A DNA stretch of 64,000 bases. Source: Paenibacillus sp. FSL K6-0276 (GTDB lineage: Bacteria; Bacillota; Bacilli; Paenibacillales; Paenibacillaceae). The notes below the pieces were generated by a model. It worked only from the letters and a program-made list of their open reading frames with translations. It did not search any database and had not been told where the DNA came from. Below are positions 17,123-26,325 of this stretch, piece by piece. The position numbers were made by a program, and so were the translations under genes. Each line of letters begins with the position of its first letter. The first letter of the stretch is position 1. The DNA lies in contig NZ_CP150276.1 of assembly GCF_037977235.1 (NCBI RefSeq), positions 1,364,001 to 1,428,000 on the forward strand, read 5' to 3'.

Positions 17123-17964
17123 ATAATTTAAGTGTGAACTATGCGGATCATATGGCTTTGCACAATATAAACTGCACCATTACTACGGGCAAATGGATTT
17201 CGATTATCGGTCCAACGGGAGCAGGAAAGTCTACCTTTGTCAAAGTGCTGAAGGGCTTGATTCCCACCGTAAAAGGAGACTATTGGATTGATCAGCAGCC
17301 TGCTCGCAGAGATGCGAAAGGGCAATTAAAGGTCGTCCCTGAGCTGGGCTTCGTGTTTCAATATCCGGAGCATCAGCTATTCGAAACCACGGTGTATAAG
17401 GAGCTTGCTTTTGCTATGAATCAGCAGGGCGCTTCACGGCAGCAAATTACGGAGGCGATTGACAGGATTTTGCCGCAAGTGGGTCTGCCAGAAAAGATTC
17501 TCCCGTTAAATCCATTCCAATTAAGTGGTGGGGAAAAGCGCCGTGTAGCTATTGCCTCCGTGCTGATGACGAATCCGAAGGTGCTAATTTTAGATGAACC
17601 CACAGCGGGACTTGATCCAGCTAGCCAAGTATTTCTACTGAAGCTGCTGAAGTCATGGCAACAACAAAACCAGCGCACCCTTCTCTTCGTCTCACACCAG
17701 ATGTATGATGTTGCCGAATACTCGGATGAGGTTTTGGTTTTTCACAAAGGTCAGCTAAAGGGGCATTATGACACCAGAACATTATTTCTGGAAAAAGAAG
17801 AATTATTAGTGGAACTCGGCTTGTCTATGCCTGAACCCGTACAGTTTTTGAAGTTAGTAGAGGAACTATCCGGCCAAAAAATTGAGATTGCTAGCTGCAA
17901 AGAGCAGGATATCTTCGATGCTGTTCTGCCGATTTGGCATTCGAGGGGGCAAGGACATGGCTGA
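17107..17964 (+). CDS. ecfA2: Energy-coupling factor transporter ATPase EcfA2
   Basis: The second ATPase of the ECF module has 285 residues with Walker A GPTGAGKSTFVK, Q-loop FVFQYPEHQLFE, signature LSGGEKRRVAIAS, Walker B VLILDEPTAGLDP and H-loop FVSHQMYDV. The ATG at 17107 gives a normal N-terminus; GGAAGGGG lies rather far upstream (13 bases). A TTG at 17083 is possible but lacks a site. The gene overlaps the end of ecfA1 by 16 bases and the start of ecfT by 8. Confidence 0.91.
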   Translation: MVYQLDNLSVNYADHMALHNINCTITTGKWISIIGPTGAGKSTFVKVLKGLIPTVKGDYWIDQQPARRDAKGQLKVVPELGFVFQYPEHQLFETTVYKELAFAMNQQGASRQQITEAIDRILPQVGLPEKILPLNPFQLSGGEKRRVAIASVLMTNPKVLILDEPTAGLDPASQVFLLKLLKSWQQQNQRTLLFVSHQMYDVAEYSDEVLVFHKGQLKGHYDTRTLFLEKEELLVELGLSMPEPVQFLKLVEELSGQKIEIASCKEQDIFDAVLPIWHSRGQGHG

Positions 17965-18760
17965 TTCCGTAATAGTGGGTCAATATGTGGAGACGCATTC
18001 GATTTTCCATCGTTTAGATCCTCGTATAAAGCTTGTTAGTATCGTGCTTCTCATGCTTAGCTTTCTGATGCTTGGAACGGGACTTAGCTATGCAGTTGCG
18101 ACCTTTTTTGTGTTCGGAATTTTGCTGCTGACGAAAGTTCCTATTCATTTCTTCTGGCGAGGGCTGCGGCCGCTATTATTTATTTTGTTGTTTACCTTTC
18201 TGTACAATGCCGTGTTTACCAAAGGAACGGTCCTCTGGTCATGGTCGTTTATTGAAGTGACTGAAGAAGGATTGCGAACAGGATTACGTTTTGTTTGGCG
18301 TATAATATTGCTCATCTTATTAGCCTCAATATTAACGTTAACTACTAAACCGCTAGACTTAGCATATGGTCTTGAAAAGTTGCTGTCCCCTCTATCCAAA
18401 TTGGGGGTACCCGTAGAACAATTCTCCTTAATGATAGTGATTGCGATCCGTTTTATTCCTACCATCAAGGAGGAGCTTGATCGTATACTTCTCGCACAAA
18501 AGGCTAGAGGGTATGATCTTACAGCATTATCACTGCCTAAACGGATATTTGCTTATATCCCGATCATTATTCCTTTGCTTTTCACGACGATTCAACGTGC
18601 TGAACAGCTGAGCTATGCGATTGATGCGCGTGCTTATGGAAATGGTAAAGGGAGAACTTCTTATAAGCGATTGCAATTTCAGCAAATAGATTATCTGGTA
18701 GGGGGAGTTGCCCTTATATTTGCTGTGATTCTGCTGTTGTTAAAGATAGGAAAGGTGTAG
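17957..18760 (+). CDS. ecfT: Energy-coupling factor transporter transmembrane protein EcfT
   Basis: EcfT is the membrane scaffold linking the two ATPases to the S component. The 267-residue protein starts with the typical GQYVETHSIFHRLDPRIKL, has about five hydrophobic helices and two coupling-helix motifs, AQKARGYDL and AIDARAYGNG. The ATG at 17957 is chosen because it follows GAGGGGGCAAGGAC and removes an unrelated polar extension from an ATG at 17882. It completes a full BioMNY-like transporter with bioY. Confidence 0.92.
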   Translation: MADSVIVGQYVETHSIFHRLDPRIKLVSIVLLMLSFLMLGTGLSYAVATFFVFGILLLTKVPIHFFWRGLRPLLFILLFTFLYNAVFTKGTVLWSWSFIEVTEEGLRTGLRFVWRIILLILLASILTLTTKPLDLAYGLEKLLSPLSKLGVPVEQFSLMIVIAIRFIPTIKEELDRILLAQKARGYDLTALSLPKRIFAYIPIIIPLLFTTIQRAEQLSYAIDARAYGNGKGRTSYKRLQFQQIDYLVGGVALIFAVILLLLKIGKV

Positions 18761-18766
18761 ATGAAG

Positions 18767-19732
18767 ATGAAATGGAACACCCGTATTAGGGAGTTATTAC
18801 ACATAGAATATCCTATTATTCAAGGTGGGCTTGCTTATTTAGGTTATGCAGACCTCGCAGCTGCAGTTTCGAATGCCGGTGGATTGGGTCAGGTCACAGC
18901 GATGAGTCTTCCGAGTGCAGAGGCTTTACGTTCAGAAATAGAACGGGTACGAACTTTGACGGACAAGCCATTTGGTGTTAATTTTGCCATTGGTGTGCAT
19001 GGTATTGGTTATGAAGATCGGGTGCAGGTCGCAATCGACGAGCAGGTTCCCGTGGTTAGCCTCACCGGAGGGAATCCTGCCCCTATACTGGAAATGCTTC
19101 AGCTCACCGATATTAAAACGCTCGTGCTCGTCTCTTCACGCAGACAAGCCCAAAAAGCTGAACAACTAGGCGCGTCTGCGGTTATTGTTGTTGGGCAGGA
19201 GGGAGGAGGCCACTTGGGACGTGATGATGTTGGGACTATGGTGCTCGTTCCTCAAGTAGTTGATGCGGTTGATATTCCTGTGATTGCTTCAGGCGGGATC
19301 GGGGATGGCCGCGGATGGATGGCTGCCCATGCTTTGGGGGCGGAGGGAGTTGAAATGGGCACACGATTCGTTGCTACGGTTGAATGTGTTCATGCAGCTG
19401 CTTCTTATAAAAAAGCCCTAGTAGAAAGCTCAGAGTCAGATACAGTCGTAATCAAACGTTCCATCGGAGCACCTGCGAGAGTATTACGTAGTGACTACAT
19501 TGATAAAATTCTTGAAATTGAGCGCGTGACACCGACCTATGAAGCATTAAAAGAATATATCAGTGGTGCAGCCAACAAGCGTTGGATTTATGATGATATC
19601 AAAGAAGAGGGCATTGGTTGGGCAGGCCAAGTGACAGGAATGATCCATGATATTCCTACGGTCTCGGAGCTGATCGGCAGGATGGTCAAAGAAGCAGAGT
19701 CGATTCGTAACCAGTGGGGAACACAGGCATAA
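18767..19732 (+). CDS. FabK-like FMN-dependent enoyl reductase / nitronate monooxygenase family protein
   Basis: This 321-residue TIM-barrel flavoprotein belongs to the FabK/2-nitropropane dioxygenase family. It starts PIIQGGLAYLGYADLAAAVS and has VVGQEGGGHLGRDDVGT, LVPQVVDAVDIPVIASGG and GTRFVATVEC. FabK members reduce enoyl-ACP with FMN; others oxidise nitronates, and motifs alone do not fully separate them. The glycine-rich GGHLGR segment and the acyl-metabolism operon favour an enoyl reductase. AAAGGTG (18751-18757) fits ATG 18767; ATG 18761 is the alternative. It is the last gene before the operon terminator. Confidence 0.8.
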   Translation: MKWNTRIRELLHIEYPIIQGGLAYLGYADLAAAVSNAGGLGQVTAMSLPSAEALRSEIERVRTLTDKPFGVNFAIGVHGIGYEDRVQVAIDEQVPVVSLTGGNPAPILEMLQLTDIKTLVLVSSRRQAQKAEQLGASAVIVVGQEGGGHLGRDDVGTMVLVPQVVDAVDIPVIASGGIGDGRGWMAAHALGAEGVEMGTRFVATVECVHAAASYKKALVESSESDTVVIKRSIGAPARVLRSDYIDKILEIERVTPTYEALKEYISGAANKRWIYDDIKEEGIGWAGQVTGMIHDIPTVSELIGRMVKEAESIRNQWGTQA

Positions 19733-19740
19733 ATAAAAAC

Positions 19741-19793
19741 AAACAGAGCGGCGATTCTCTCATTATTGGAGGAATCGCTGCTCTCTGTTTTTG
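19741..19793 (+). terminator. Terminator at the end of the bioY operon
   Basis: AAACAGAGCGGCGATTC (19741-19757) pairs imperfectly with GAATCGCTGCTCTCTGTTT around a loop, followed by TTTTTGG. Confidence 0.85.
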
Positions 19794-19826
19794 GTCGATT
19801 GTAGAAGCCTTGCCTAAAATTCTTTT

Positions 19827-20921
19827 CTACAAATGAAGTATAGTCAGTTCCTTAGGGAAGCTTGTTAAGGTCTCTGCACCTTCAGCTGTAATAATTAGAT
19901 CATCTTCGATACGCACACCAGCTAGTCCAGGCACATAAATCCCTGGCTCAACGGTGAACACATTGCCGATCTCGATAATGTCATCGTTCTGTCCATGGAG
20001 TGATGGATATTCATGAACATCCATACCCAGTCCGTGTCCGACACGGTGCAAGAAATATTCCCCGAATCCGGCTTCCTCAATCACATCTCGTGCAGCTTTG
20101 TCGACAGAACCGAAGGGAGCTCCAGGATTGGAAGCAGCGATCCCAGCTTCGTTGGCAGCCAGTACTGTGTTGTAGATAGTGACTAGCTTGTCATCCACGG
20201 ATTCAATAGCAAAGGTACGTGTAATATCAGAAGCATAACCGTCAGCATACACCCCGATATCAAACATCAGGAAGTCGCCTGGTTGAATGACCCGGTTGCC
20301 TGGGACGCCGTGAGGCAGGGCAGTTTTCGGACCAGAAAGCACCATAGTGTCGAAGGAAGGGCCGGAAGCGCCAACCTTTTTCATTAGATATTCCAGTTCC
20401 GCTACTAGATCGTTTTCTGTAACGCCTGTTTTTACGTGGGTAAGAACGCGGCGCAAGGCTTCCTCAACTAGCTCAGCGGCATGTTTCATACGCTTAACTT
20501 CATCTGGGGTCTTTTTGGAGCGCATGCTGCGCAGCAATGGACCAATATCACTAAATTGTTCAGCTGGAACGGCAGCGGTTAGATGCTCGAAACGTGCGAC
20601 TGAGAAATGTTCCTTCTCTATGCCAAGAGTACCTAGCTTGCTGCTGCCGAAACATTCTTTAAGCAGGTTATAAGGATTATCAGTGTCGCTGTGGGTCAGG
20701 ATTTTTGTGACCGAAGATGCCGCTTGGGCCGCTTCTGCATCAAGTGCAGGTACGATTAGCATAGGCTCTTCACCACGTTTCAATAGCAACCCTAGGAAGC
20801 GTTCATGCGGATCGCTGGCAAATCCGGTTAAATAGTAGACATGTTTAGGATCGGTTACGAGGAGGGCATCAAGGCCTTCACCCGCCATTTGATGCTCTAG
20901 GCTTGTCAGAGCTTTATTCAT
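19827..20921 (-). CDS. M24 family Xaa-Pro aminopeptidase
   Basis: This 364-residue metallopeptidase removes N-terminal residues preceding proline from peptides. An N-terminal creatinase-like domain (residues about 1-130, with DPKHVYYLTGFASDPHER) precedes the pita-bread catalytic domain. Metal ligands are visible as the two aspartates in FDIGVYADGYASDITRTF, the histidine in HRVGHGLGMDVHEYP and the glutamates in FTVEPGIYVPG and VRIEDDLIIT. The size is normal for the YqhT/PepQ group. AAAGGGG precedes the ATG. It is monocistronic. Confidence 0.93.
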   Translation of the reverse strand: MNKALTSLEHQMAGEGLDALLVTDPKHVYYLTGFASDPHERFLGLLLKRGEEPMLIVPALDAEAAQAASSVTKILTHSDTDNPYNLLKECFGSSKLGTLGIEKEHFSVARFEHLTAAVPAEQFSDIGPLLRSMRSKKTPDEVKRMKHAAELVEEALRRVLTHVKTGVTENDLVAELEYLMKKVGASGPSFDTMVLSGPKTALPHGVPGNRVIQPGDFLMFDIGVYADGYASDITRTFAIESVDDKLVTIYNTVLAANEAGIAASNPGAPFGSVDKAARDVIEEAGFGEYFLHRVGHGLGMDVHEYPSLHGQNDDIIEIGNVFTVEPGIYVPGLAGVRIEDDLIITAEGAETLTSFPKELTILHL

Positions 20922-21112
20922 AGTGGTTATTCCCCTTTCAACTTCACGATTAGAACCGCAATATTCTTATTATAGATCAAAAATAGTCTAGACGCATCTG
21001 CCGAACTACACCTATCGTTGGCTAATCATGACATGCCTATTCGAGAACTTAACCTTAAGTAATGACGTTTATTTGTTCACCTATACAATTAAAACGTGAC
21101 ATGAAGCTTTTC

Positions 21113-21140
21113 TTGACCCTACTAGTTGGTGTAACATAAT
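21113..21140 (+). promoter_or_regulatory. Candidate SigA promoter for the SDR gene
   Basis: TTGACC (21113-21118), a 16-base spacer and CATAAT (21135-21140) lie about 80 bases before the SDR start. Confidence 0.55.
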
Positions 21141-21221
21141 CTTAATCTTTAAATATACTTCTCATAAGGTTAGGCGGAAGCTTATTCGGGTACGGTTGTT
21201 GAGAGAGGAGTGATTCTTGGG

Positions 21222-22064
21222 ATGAGAGGTAAAATTGCACTTGTAACTGGAGCGAATTCCGGTATGGGGCTGGCTACGACAGTTGAACTGGCTCGCAAGG
21301 GAGCCAAAGTAATTATGGTTTGCCGTAATCGCCAGCGAGGGGAAGAAGCGCTTGCTACCGCCAAACAAGAGAGTCACTCAGAGGATATTGAGCTCATGTT
21401 GTGTGACCTAGCTTCACTTGAGAGCATTCGCAGCTTTGCTGAGGAATTCATTATGAAATATCCGATTCTAGAAGTACTCATCAATAACGCTGGAGTAGTC
21501 ACGATTAAGCGTCAGCTTACGAAGGATGGCTTTGAAATGGATCTTGGCGTAAATCATTTGGGGCATTTTCTGCTTACGAATCTGTTACTTGAGCCTTTAA
21601 AGGCAGCAGAGCAAGGTCGTATCGTTGTGGTTGCTTCCGGTGCTTACAAAATAGGTGCACTTCATTATGAAGATCCAACTCTCGCACGCCGTTTCAATCC
21701 TGCAAAAGCCTACGCTCGGTCCAAGTTAGCCAATATTTTGTTTACGAGGGAGCTGGCTTCGCGTCTTCACGGTACAAAGGTGACGGTGAATTGCGTGCAT
21801 CCAGGAGCAGTGGGCACAAATATAGGTGTAAACCGGGAGACAGGCTTCGGCAAGTCGGTACTTAAGCTGCTGTCATACTTCTTCTTAACACCTGAACAAG
21901 GAGCCGATACAGCGATTTATTTGGCTACGGCACCGGAGCTCCGAGAAGTAACAGGACAGTATTATTATCGACGAAAGAATAAAGAGCTGTCTCCAAGAGC
22001 GCAGAGCAAAGTAGAGGCCGAACGGCTGTGGCAATGGAGCCAGAAGCAGGTCGGCCTGAGCTAA
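21222..22064 (+). CDS. SDR-family oxidoreductase (retinol dehydrogenase-like)
   Basis: This 280-residue short-chain dehydrogenase has [16 protein letters not shown] at the N-terminus, the NAG motif in [17 protein letters not shown] with the catalytic serine and [15 protein letters not shown] with the catalytic tyrosine and lysine. The pattern resembles the retinol dehydrogenase-like group common in Gram-positive bacteria, whose substrates are mostly unknown. ATG 21222 is preferred because GAGAGGAG (21203-21210) precedes it; GTG 21210 overlaps that site. An acetyltransferase gene follows after 25 bases and may be co-transcribed. Confidence 0.88.
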   Translation: MRGKIALVTGANSGMGLATTVELARKGAKVIMVCRNRQRGEEALATAKQESHSEDIELMLCDLASLESIRSFAEEFIMKYPILEVLINNAGVVTIKRQLTKDGFEMDLGVNHLGHFLLTNLLLEPLKAAEQGRIVVVASGAYKIGALHYEDPTLARRFNPAKAYARSKLANILFTRELASRLHGTKVTVNCVHPGAVGTNIGVNRETGFGKSVLKLLSYFFLTPEQGADTAIYLATAPELREVTGQYYYRRKNKELSPRAQSKVEAERLWQWSQKQVGLS

Positions 22065-22089
22065 TAAAGATATTTGGAGGAACCAAGGA

Positions 22090-22593
22090 ATGAATTGGGA
22101 GAATAGCAGGATTGAGGATGCAACAGCCGCAGATTTAGCGGCTATTGTGGATATTTATAACTCTACGATTGCTGGACGGATGGTAACAGCGGATCTGGAA
22201 CCTATCACTGTAAAAGACAGAGAGAAGTGGTTCCTAGAGCATAACAGCCATCATCGTCCCTTATGGGTACTGAAGCAGGACGATGAGATCGCGGCATGGT
22301 TCAGCTTTCAGTCCTTCTATGGTCGTCCAGCGTATAATGCAACAGTAGAAATCAGCGTATACGTGAGTGAGAAGTTCCGTGGTGGAGGAGCTGGCAGAAT
22401 TCTTCTGACAGAGGCTATTGAGAAAGCTCCTAGTCTTGGTATTAAGAATTTAGTTGGCTTTGTGTTCGGACATAATGATCCAAGCCTCAGTTTGCTAGAA
22501 AAATTCGGTTTTAAGCAGTGGGGATTACTACCCGGTGTAGCTGAATTGGATGGCATAGAGCGGGACTTAGTCATTGTAGGACGTAAAATATAA
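22090..22593 (+). CDS. GNAT acetyltransferase, phosphinothricin acetyltransferase (PAT)-like
   Basis: This 167-residue protein opens with the PAT-family block [16 protein letters not shown], has [20 protein letters not shown] and the acetyl-CoA loop [15 protein letters not shown], then [16 protein letters not shown]. Members acetylate amino groups of amino acid analogues such as methionine sulfoximine; the real substrate is unknown. TTGGAGGAACCAAGGA precedes the ATG. It follows the SDR gene on the same strand. Confidence 0.88.
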   Translation: MNWENSRIEDATAADLAAIVDIYNSTIAGRMVTADLEPITVKDREKWFLEHNSHHRPLWVLKQDDEIAAWFSFQSFYGRPAYNATVEISVYVSEKFRGGGAGRILLTEAIEKAPSLGIKNLVGFVFGHNDPSLSLLEKFGFKQWGLLPGVAELDGIERDLVIVGRKI

Positions 22594-22617
22594 CGAGATC
22601 TCAAACAGATAAAACGC

Positions 22618-22962
22618 TTACATTTGAAGTGATGGATTTACGTTATCGGGGTTACAATCAATCCATATTTTTGACCAACGCTGCAAATCTTGGATGACCG
22701 TCTCTAGCGCAAGTCCTTTATCCGTCAAGGAATATTGGATTCGTACAGGTGTCTCAGGGAATACTTCTCTAAGAACAATCCCTTCCAGTTCCAGCTCTTT
22801 AAGTCGTTCGGAGAGCAATCTCCCGCTAATGGGTAGTGCAGCTTCGATGACATTGAAACGCTGTGGTCCTTGAAGAAGCTGATAGATAATTAAACCTGTC
22901 CAACGCCTTCCAATAATATCCATGCTTTTTTGTAACTGTGGACATAAATCAGTGGACTTCAT
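22618..22962 (-). CDS. HxlR-family winged-helix transcriptional regulator
   Basis: This 114-residue protein is a complete HxlR-type DNA-binding protein: a cysteine near the start (DLCPQLQKSMDIIGRRWTGL), the recognition region FNVIEAALPISGRLLSERL and the wing VQIQYSLTDKGLALE-like segment (here RIQYSLTDKGLALE). Family members often respond to redox or electrophile stress through the N-terminal cysteine. AAGAGGTGAGCC favours the start at 22962; an upstream GTG at 22971 lies inside that site. The target is unknown, and yqkE is divergent from it. Confidence 0.88.
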   Translation of the reverse strand: MKSTDLCPQLQKSMDIIGRRWTGLIIYQLLQGPQRFNVIEAALPISGRLLSERLKELELEGIVLREVFPETPVRIQYSLTDKGLALETVIQDLQRWSKIWIDCNPDNVNPSLQM

Positions 22963-23052
22963 ATGGCTCACCTCTTAGTGAACATTATAAACGAAAAGAC
23001 CAGTAATTTAAACAAATTCCAATTTAATTCATTATTAGAAGGGATGATTGAA

Positions 23053-23313
23053 ATGGCTAAAAAAAAGAAGATGCCTACCGCTCCGCGTCCTGCAGCGACC
23101 GATGGACCAGCTACGCTAAAAGACCTGCTGAGCAGTGATGTCCTAGGAAAGCTGAAGGCACAATCTGATGCGTTGAAAGCGGAAGAGAATGACCGCAAGG
23201 AAGCTGCTCGTAAAGCGGTTGAGGATCAGAGAAAGGCTGAGCAGAAGCGGCTTGATAATGACTTTGCACATCTGCTGGAGAACAGTAATCAGGATTGGCA
23301 TAAATATAAATAA
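23053..23313 (+). CDS. yqkE: YqkE-like DUF3886 protein
   Basis: This 86-residue, highly charged protein begins MAKKKKMPTAPRPAAT, has TLKDLLSSDVLGKLKAQSD and a long lysine/glutamate-rich helix likely to form a coiled coil. It matches the small DUF3886/YqkE family of Bacilli, whose function is not known. The ATG at 23053 fits AAGGG upstream; in-frame starts at 22963 and 23044 would add non-conserved sequence. A terminator follows. Confidence 0.8.
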   Translation: MAKKKKMPTAPRPAATDGPATLKDLLSSDVLGKLKAQSDALKAEENDRKEAARKAVEDQRKAEQKRLDNDFAHLLENSNQDWHKYK

Positions 23314-23346
23314 ATGTTATGGCTTAGTGATAACAAATTGCTGAGA

Positions 23347-23379
23347 TAAAGAGATCCACTAGGGTGTCTCTTTTTTTTG
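23347..23379 (+). terminator. Terminator after yqkE
   Basis: AAAGAGA pairs with TCTCTTT, with inner CAC/GTG pairing, followed by eight T residues ending near 23378. Confidence 0.82.
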
Positions 23380-23436
23380 GAAAATACAATGCTATTCATA
23401 AAATTCAATTGTTTTAAATTTTACTATACGAAAGGG

Positions 23437-23465
23437 TTGACCCTCCAAGTGGGCTTAGGTATAAT
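23437..23465 (+). promoter_or_regulatory. SigA promoter of the siderophore importer
   Basis: TTGACC (23437-23442), a 17-base spacer and a perfect TATAAT (23460-23465) lie about 95 bases before yclN. Confidence 0.82.
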
Positions 23466-23480
23466 CGAACATAGTGCGAA

Positions 23481-23495
23481 TGAAAATCATTATCA
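23481..23495 (+). promoter_or_regulatory. Fur box
   Basis: TGAAAATCATTATCA matches the 7-1-7 Fur consensus TGATAATNATTATCA with one mismatch. It lies just past the expected transcription start, so iron-bound Fur should block the promoter. Confidence 0.88.
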
Positions 23496-23558
23496 TATAG
23501 ATTATGATCACCTAATTCTCAAACTATCTTAAAGTATTAAACAGATAAGGAACAACTC

Positions 23559-24506
23559 ATGAAACTAAAATATTTGTCCCTACTTCTAATCGTATTCTCA
23601 TTTATATCTTTGTTTATAGGCGTTAAGGACATTTCACCTTTGGATCTTTTTTCTCTTACGGAATCACAATTACAGACCCTGTTGATTAGCCGAATCCCAC
23701 GCTTAGCTGCACTGATTATAGCCGGTGTAAGCATGAGCATTGCCGGATTAATTATGCAGCAGTTATCGCGAAATAAATTCGTCTCTCCCACTACGGCGGG
23801 TACAATGGATTCCGCAAAATTCGGTATTCTCGTATCACTGATGCTGTTCACAGGGGCGACGCCGATGCAGAAGCTGCTCGTTGCTTTTGTTTTTGCTCTA
23901 CTGGGAACCTTTATATTCATGAGAATCTTGGATCGGATCAAGTTCAAGGATAGTATTTTTATCCCGCTGGTCGGACTCATGTTCGGGAACATTGTAGGTT
24001 CGATTACGACTTTTTTTGCTTACAAAAATGATTTGATTCAGAATATTTCGTCTTGGATGCTTGGAGATTTCTCTACGATTATTAAGGGTCAATACGAATT
24101 AATCTATATCAGTATTCCACTTGTCATTCTCGCGTATGTTTTCGCTAATAAGTTCACTGTAGCCGGTATGGGGGAGGATTTCTCCATTAATCTCGGTATG
24201 AACTACAAAGCGGTTGTTAACATAGGACTGGTGATTGTAGCGTTAATTTCTTCTGTAGTTATTTTAACCGTGGGTACGATCCCATTCTTGGGTCTTGTTG
24301 TGCCTAACATAGTAACGCTATACATAGGCGATAACCTCAAAAAAAATCTGGCGCATACTGCCATTCTCGGTGCGGTGTTCCTCCTGTTCTGTGATATTTT
24401 GGGCAGGCTCATTATATATCCATACGAAATATCAATCAGTCTCACGGTAGGCGTCATCGGAAGTGGTCTGTTTATCTACTTGCTGATGAGAAGAAAGGCG
24501 AATTAG
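23559..24506 (+). CDS. yclN: Iron-siderophore ABC transporter permease (YclN-like)
   Basis: This 315-residue FecCD-family permease has about nine hydrophobic helices. IPRLAALIIAGVSMSIAGLI and MQQLSRNKFVSPTTAGTMDS are the usual conserved first-third block, and GTIPFLGLVVPNIV lies in the last third. The sequence resembles the YclN subunit of the Bacillus petrobactin importer. It is the first gene after a Fur-controlled promoter, and the second permease starts two bases after its stop. The petrobactin-type substrate is inferred only from similarity. Confidence 0.9.
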   Translation: MKLKYLSLLLIVFSFISLFIGVKDISPLDLFSLTESQLQTLLISRIPRLAALIIAGVSMSIAGLIMQQLSRNKFVSPTTAGTMDSAKFGILVSLMLFTGATPMQKLLVAFVFALLGTFIFMRILDRIKFKDSIFIPLVGLMFGNIVGSITTFFAYKNDLIQNISSWMLGDFSTIIKGQYELIYISIPLVILAYVFANKFTVAGMGEDFSINLGMNYKAVVNIGLVIVALISSVVILTVGTIPFLGLVVPNIVTLYIGDNLKKNLAHTAILGAVFLLFCDILGRLIIYPYEISISLTVGVIGSGLFIYLLMRRKAN

Positions 24507-24508
24507 AG

Positions 24509-25453
24509 ATGAAGACGAAACTAACTATATTATCCTTAAGCGCTGTTGCTCTCATCGTCTTGTTTATGACCTATCATGTTATGGGAAATTGGGACTACGT
24601 TCTACCCAGTAGAGGAAGAAAGTTGGCTGCGATTCTGATTACCGGAGCAGTGATAGCTGTCTCTACCGTAGTTTTCCAGAGCATTACGAACAATCGTATT
24701 TTGACACCTAGTATTCTGGGGCTAGACTCCCTTTACATGTTGATCCAGACGTTCGGTGTATATGCCCTAGGCTCATCGAATATGACCTTTATGAATAAAA
24801 ATGTTAATTTCCTGTTCTCTGCTTGTATCATGGTTCTGTTCTCAGGTGTGCTGTATAAGCTAATGTTCCGCAGAGAGGGTCAAAACATATACTTTCTGCT
24901 GCTCGTAGGACTTATTATGGGAACGATGTTCCAGAGCGCATCTTCTTTTATGGAAGTGCTTATTGATCCGAACGAATTCCTGATTCTACAGGGGAAAATG
25001 TTCGCCAGCTTTAACAATGTCAGCAGTGATCTATTGATTATTTCGACCATTGTCCTAACGCTAACTACGCTGTATTTCATGCGATTTGTTAAGTATTTAG
25101 ATGTTATTTCTTTAGGAAAAGATGAAGCGATCAACTTAGGGATCAATTATGACTACGTGGTGAAAAGACTCCTAGTGGTTATATCCATCTACGTTTCGAT
25201 ATCAACGGCTCTAGTGGGGCCGATCACCTTCTTTGGTCTACTTGTAGCTAATGTGGGGCACCAGTTGTTCCGTACGCATAAGCATTCCTATCTGATTCCC
25301 GGCACGATTTTGCTAAGCATTATTGCACTTGTCGGGGGACAGTTTCTGGTAGAACGTGTTTTTGGATTCACTACTACGGTTAGTGTAATCATTAATTTTG
25401 CAGGCGGCGTCTACTTTGTCTATCTGCTGTTAAAGGAGAATAAGTCGTGGTAG
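24509..25453 (+). CDS. yclO: Iron-siderophore ABC transporter permease (YclO-like)
   Basis: The 314-residue partner permease also has the FecCD fold, with GAVIAVSTVVFQSITNNRIL and TPSILGLDSLYMLIQT, then GPITFFGLLVANVGHQLF. It would form the heterodimeric channel with YclN. It overlaps the ATPase gene by 7 bases. Its start lies two bases past the yclN stop. Confidence 0.9.
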   Translation: MKTKLTILSLSAVALIVLFMTYHVMGNWDYVLPSRGRKLAAILITGAVIAVSTVVFQSITNNRILTPSILGLDSLYMLIQTFGVYALGSSNMTFMNKNVNFLFSACIMVLFSGVLYKLMFRREGQNIYFLLLVGLIMGTMFQSASSFMEVLIDPNEFLILQGKMFASFNNVSSDLLIISTIVLTLTTLYFMRFVKYLDVISLGKDEAINLGINYDYVVKRLLVVISIYVSISTALVGPITFFGLLVANVGHQLFRTHKHSYLIPGTILLSIIALVGGQFLVERVFGFTTTVSVIINFAGGVYFVYLLLKENKSW

Positions 25454-26202
25454 AAGTTAAACATGTAACCAAACGTTATGGCGGAGTAACCGTCGTTGAT
25501 GATGTGTCTCTTTCCATTAAAAAAGGAGCGATCACTTCCTTCATTGGCCCGAATGGAGCCGGTAAAAGTACGCTTCTCTCTATGATCAGTAGACTTATCT
25601 CCAAAGACGCGGGAGAAGTACTGATCGAAGGGAAGGAAATTGGCACCTGTAAGAGTAATGAACTTGCTCGTAAAATATCGGTACTAAAGCAGTCCAATCA
25701 TATCAGCGTACGTCTCACCGTGAAGGAACTCGTTTCTTTTGGAAGGTTCCCATATTCACAAGGGAAGCTCACATCTGAGGATCGAGCGTTCGTTGATGAA
25801 GCGATTGCTTACATGGATCTCAAGGAGATGCAGGATAAATATATTGATCAGCTTAGTGGTGGACAACGTCAGAGAGCATATATTGCGATGGTTATGGCTC
25901 AGGATACAGAGTATATTTTGCTCGACGAGCCACTTAATAACCTGGACATGAAGCACTCGGTACAAATTATGAAGGTGCTACGCCGACTAGTAGAAGAAAA
26001 GGGCAAGACGATTGTGCTCGTCATTCATGATATTAATTTCGCTTCTTGTTATTCTGACTACATCGTAGCGCTCAAGAATGGGCGGGTAGCTTCATCGGGT
26101 ACGGTTGATGAAATTATTGATACGGCAGTACTTAGGGATGTATATGACATGGATATCCCTATAGAAACAATTGGTGGTCGTAAAATTGGTGTCTATTTCT
26201 AA
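25447..26202 (+). CDS. yclP: Iron-siderophore ABC transporter ATP-binding protein (YclP-like)
   Basis: This 251-residue ATPase has Walker A GPNGAGKSTLLSM, Q-loop VLKQSNHISVRLTV, signature LSGGQRQRAYIAM, Walker B YILLDEPLNNLD and H-loop VIHDINFAS. It powers the YclN/YclO permease. The start is GTG, overlapping the end of yclO. A 123-base gap then separates it from the binding protein, which keeps the same orientation. Confidence 0.92.
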   Translation: MVEVKHVTKRYGGVTVVDDVSLSIKKGAITSFIGPNGAGKSTLLSMISRLISKDAGEVLIEGKEIGTCKSNELARKISVLKQSNHISVRLTVKELVSFGRFPYSQGKLTSEDRAFVDEAIAYMDLKEMQDKYIDQLSGGQRQRAYIAMVMAQDTEYILLDEPLNNLDMKHSVQIMKVLRRLVEEKGKTIVLVIHDINFASCYSDYIVALKNGRVASSGTVDEIIDTAVLRDVYDMDIPIETIGGRKIGVYF

Positions 26203-26325
26203 ACAAGACGCCGCTTATATTCGGAAATTATTATGACGTAACGCACGAAGTGAAAGGCGCCAGCTTCCTGACGTATACGCGTATAATTCAAATAGCTAGA
26301 CTATAAAATTTAGGGGTGAACATTT

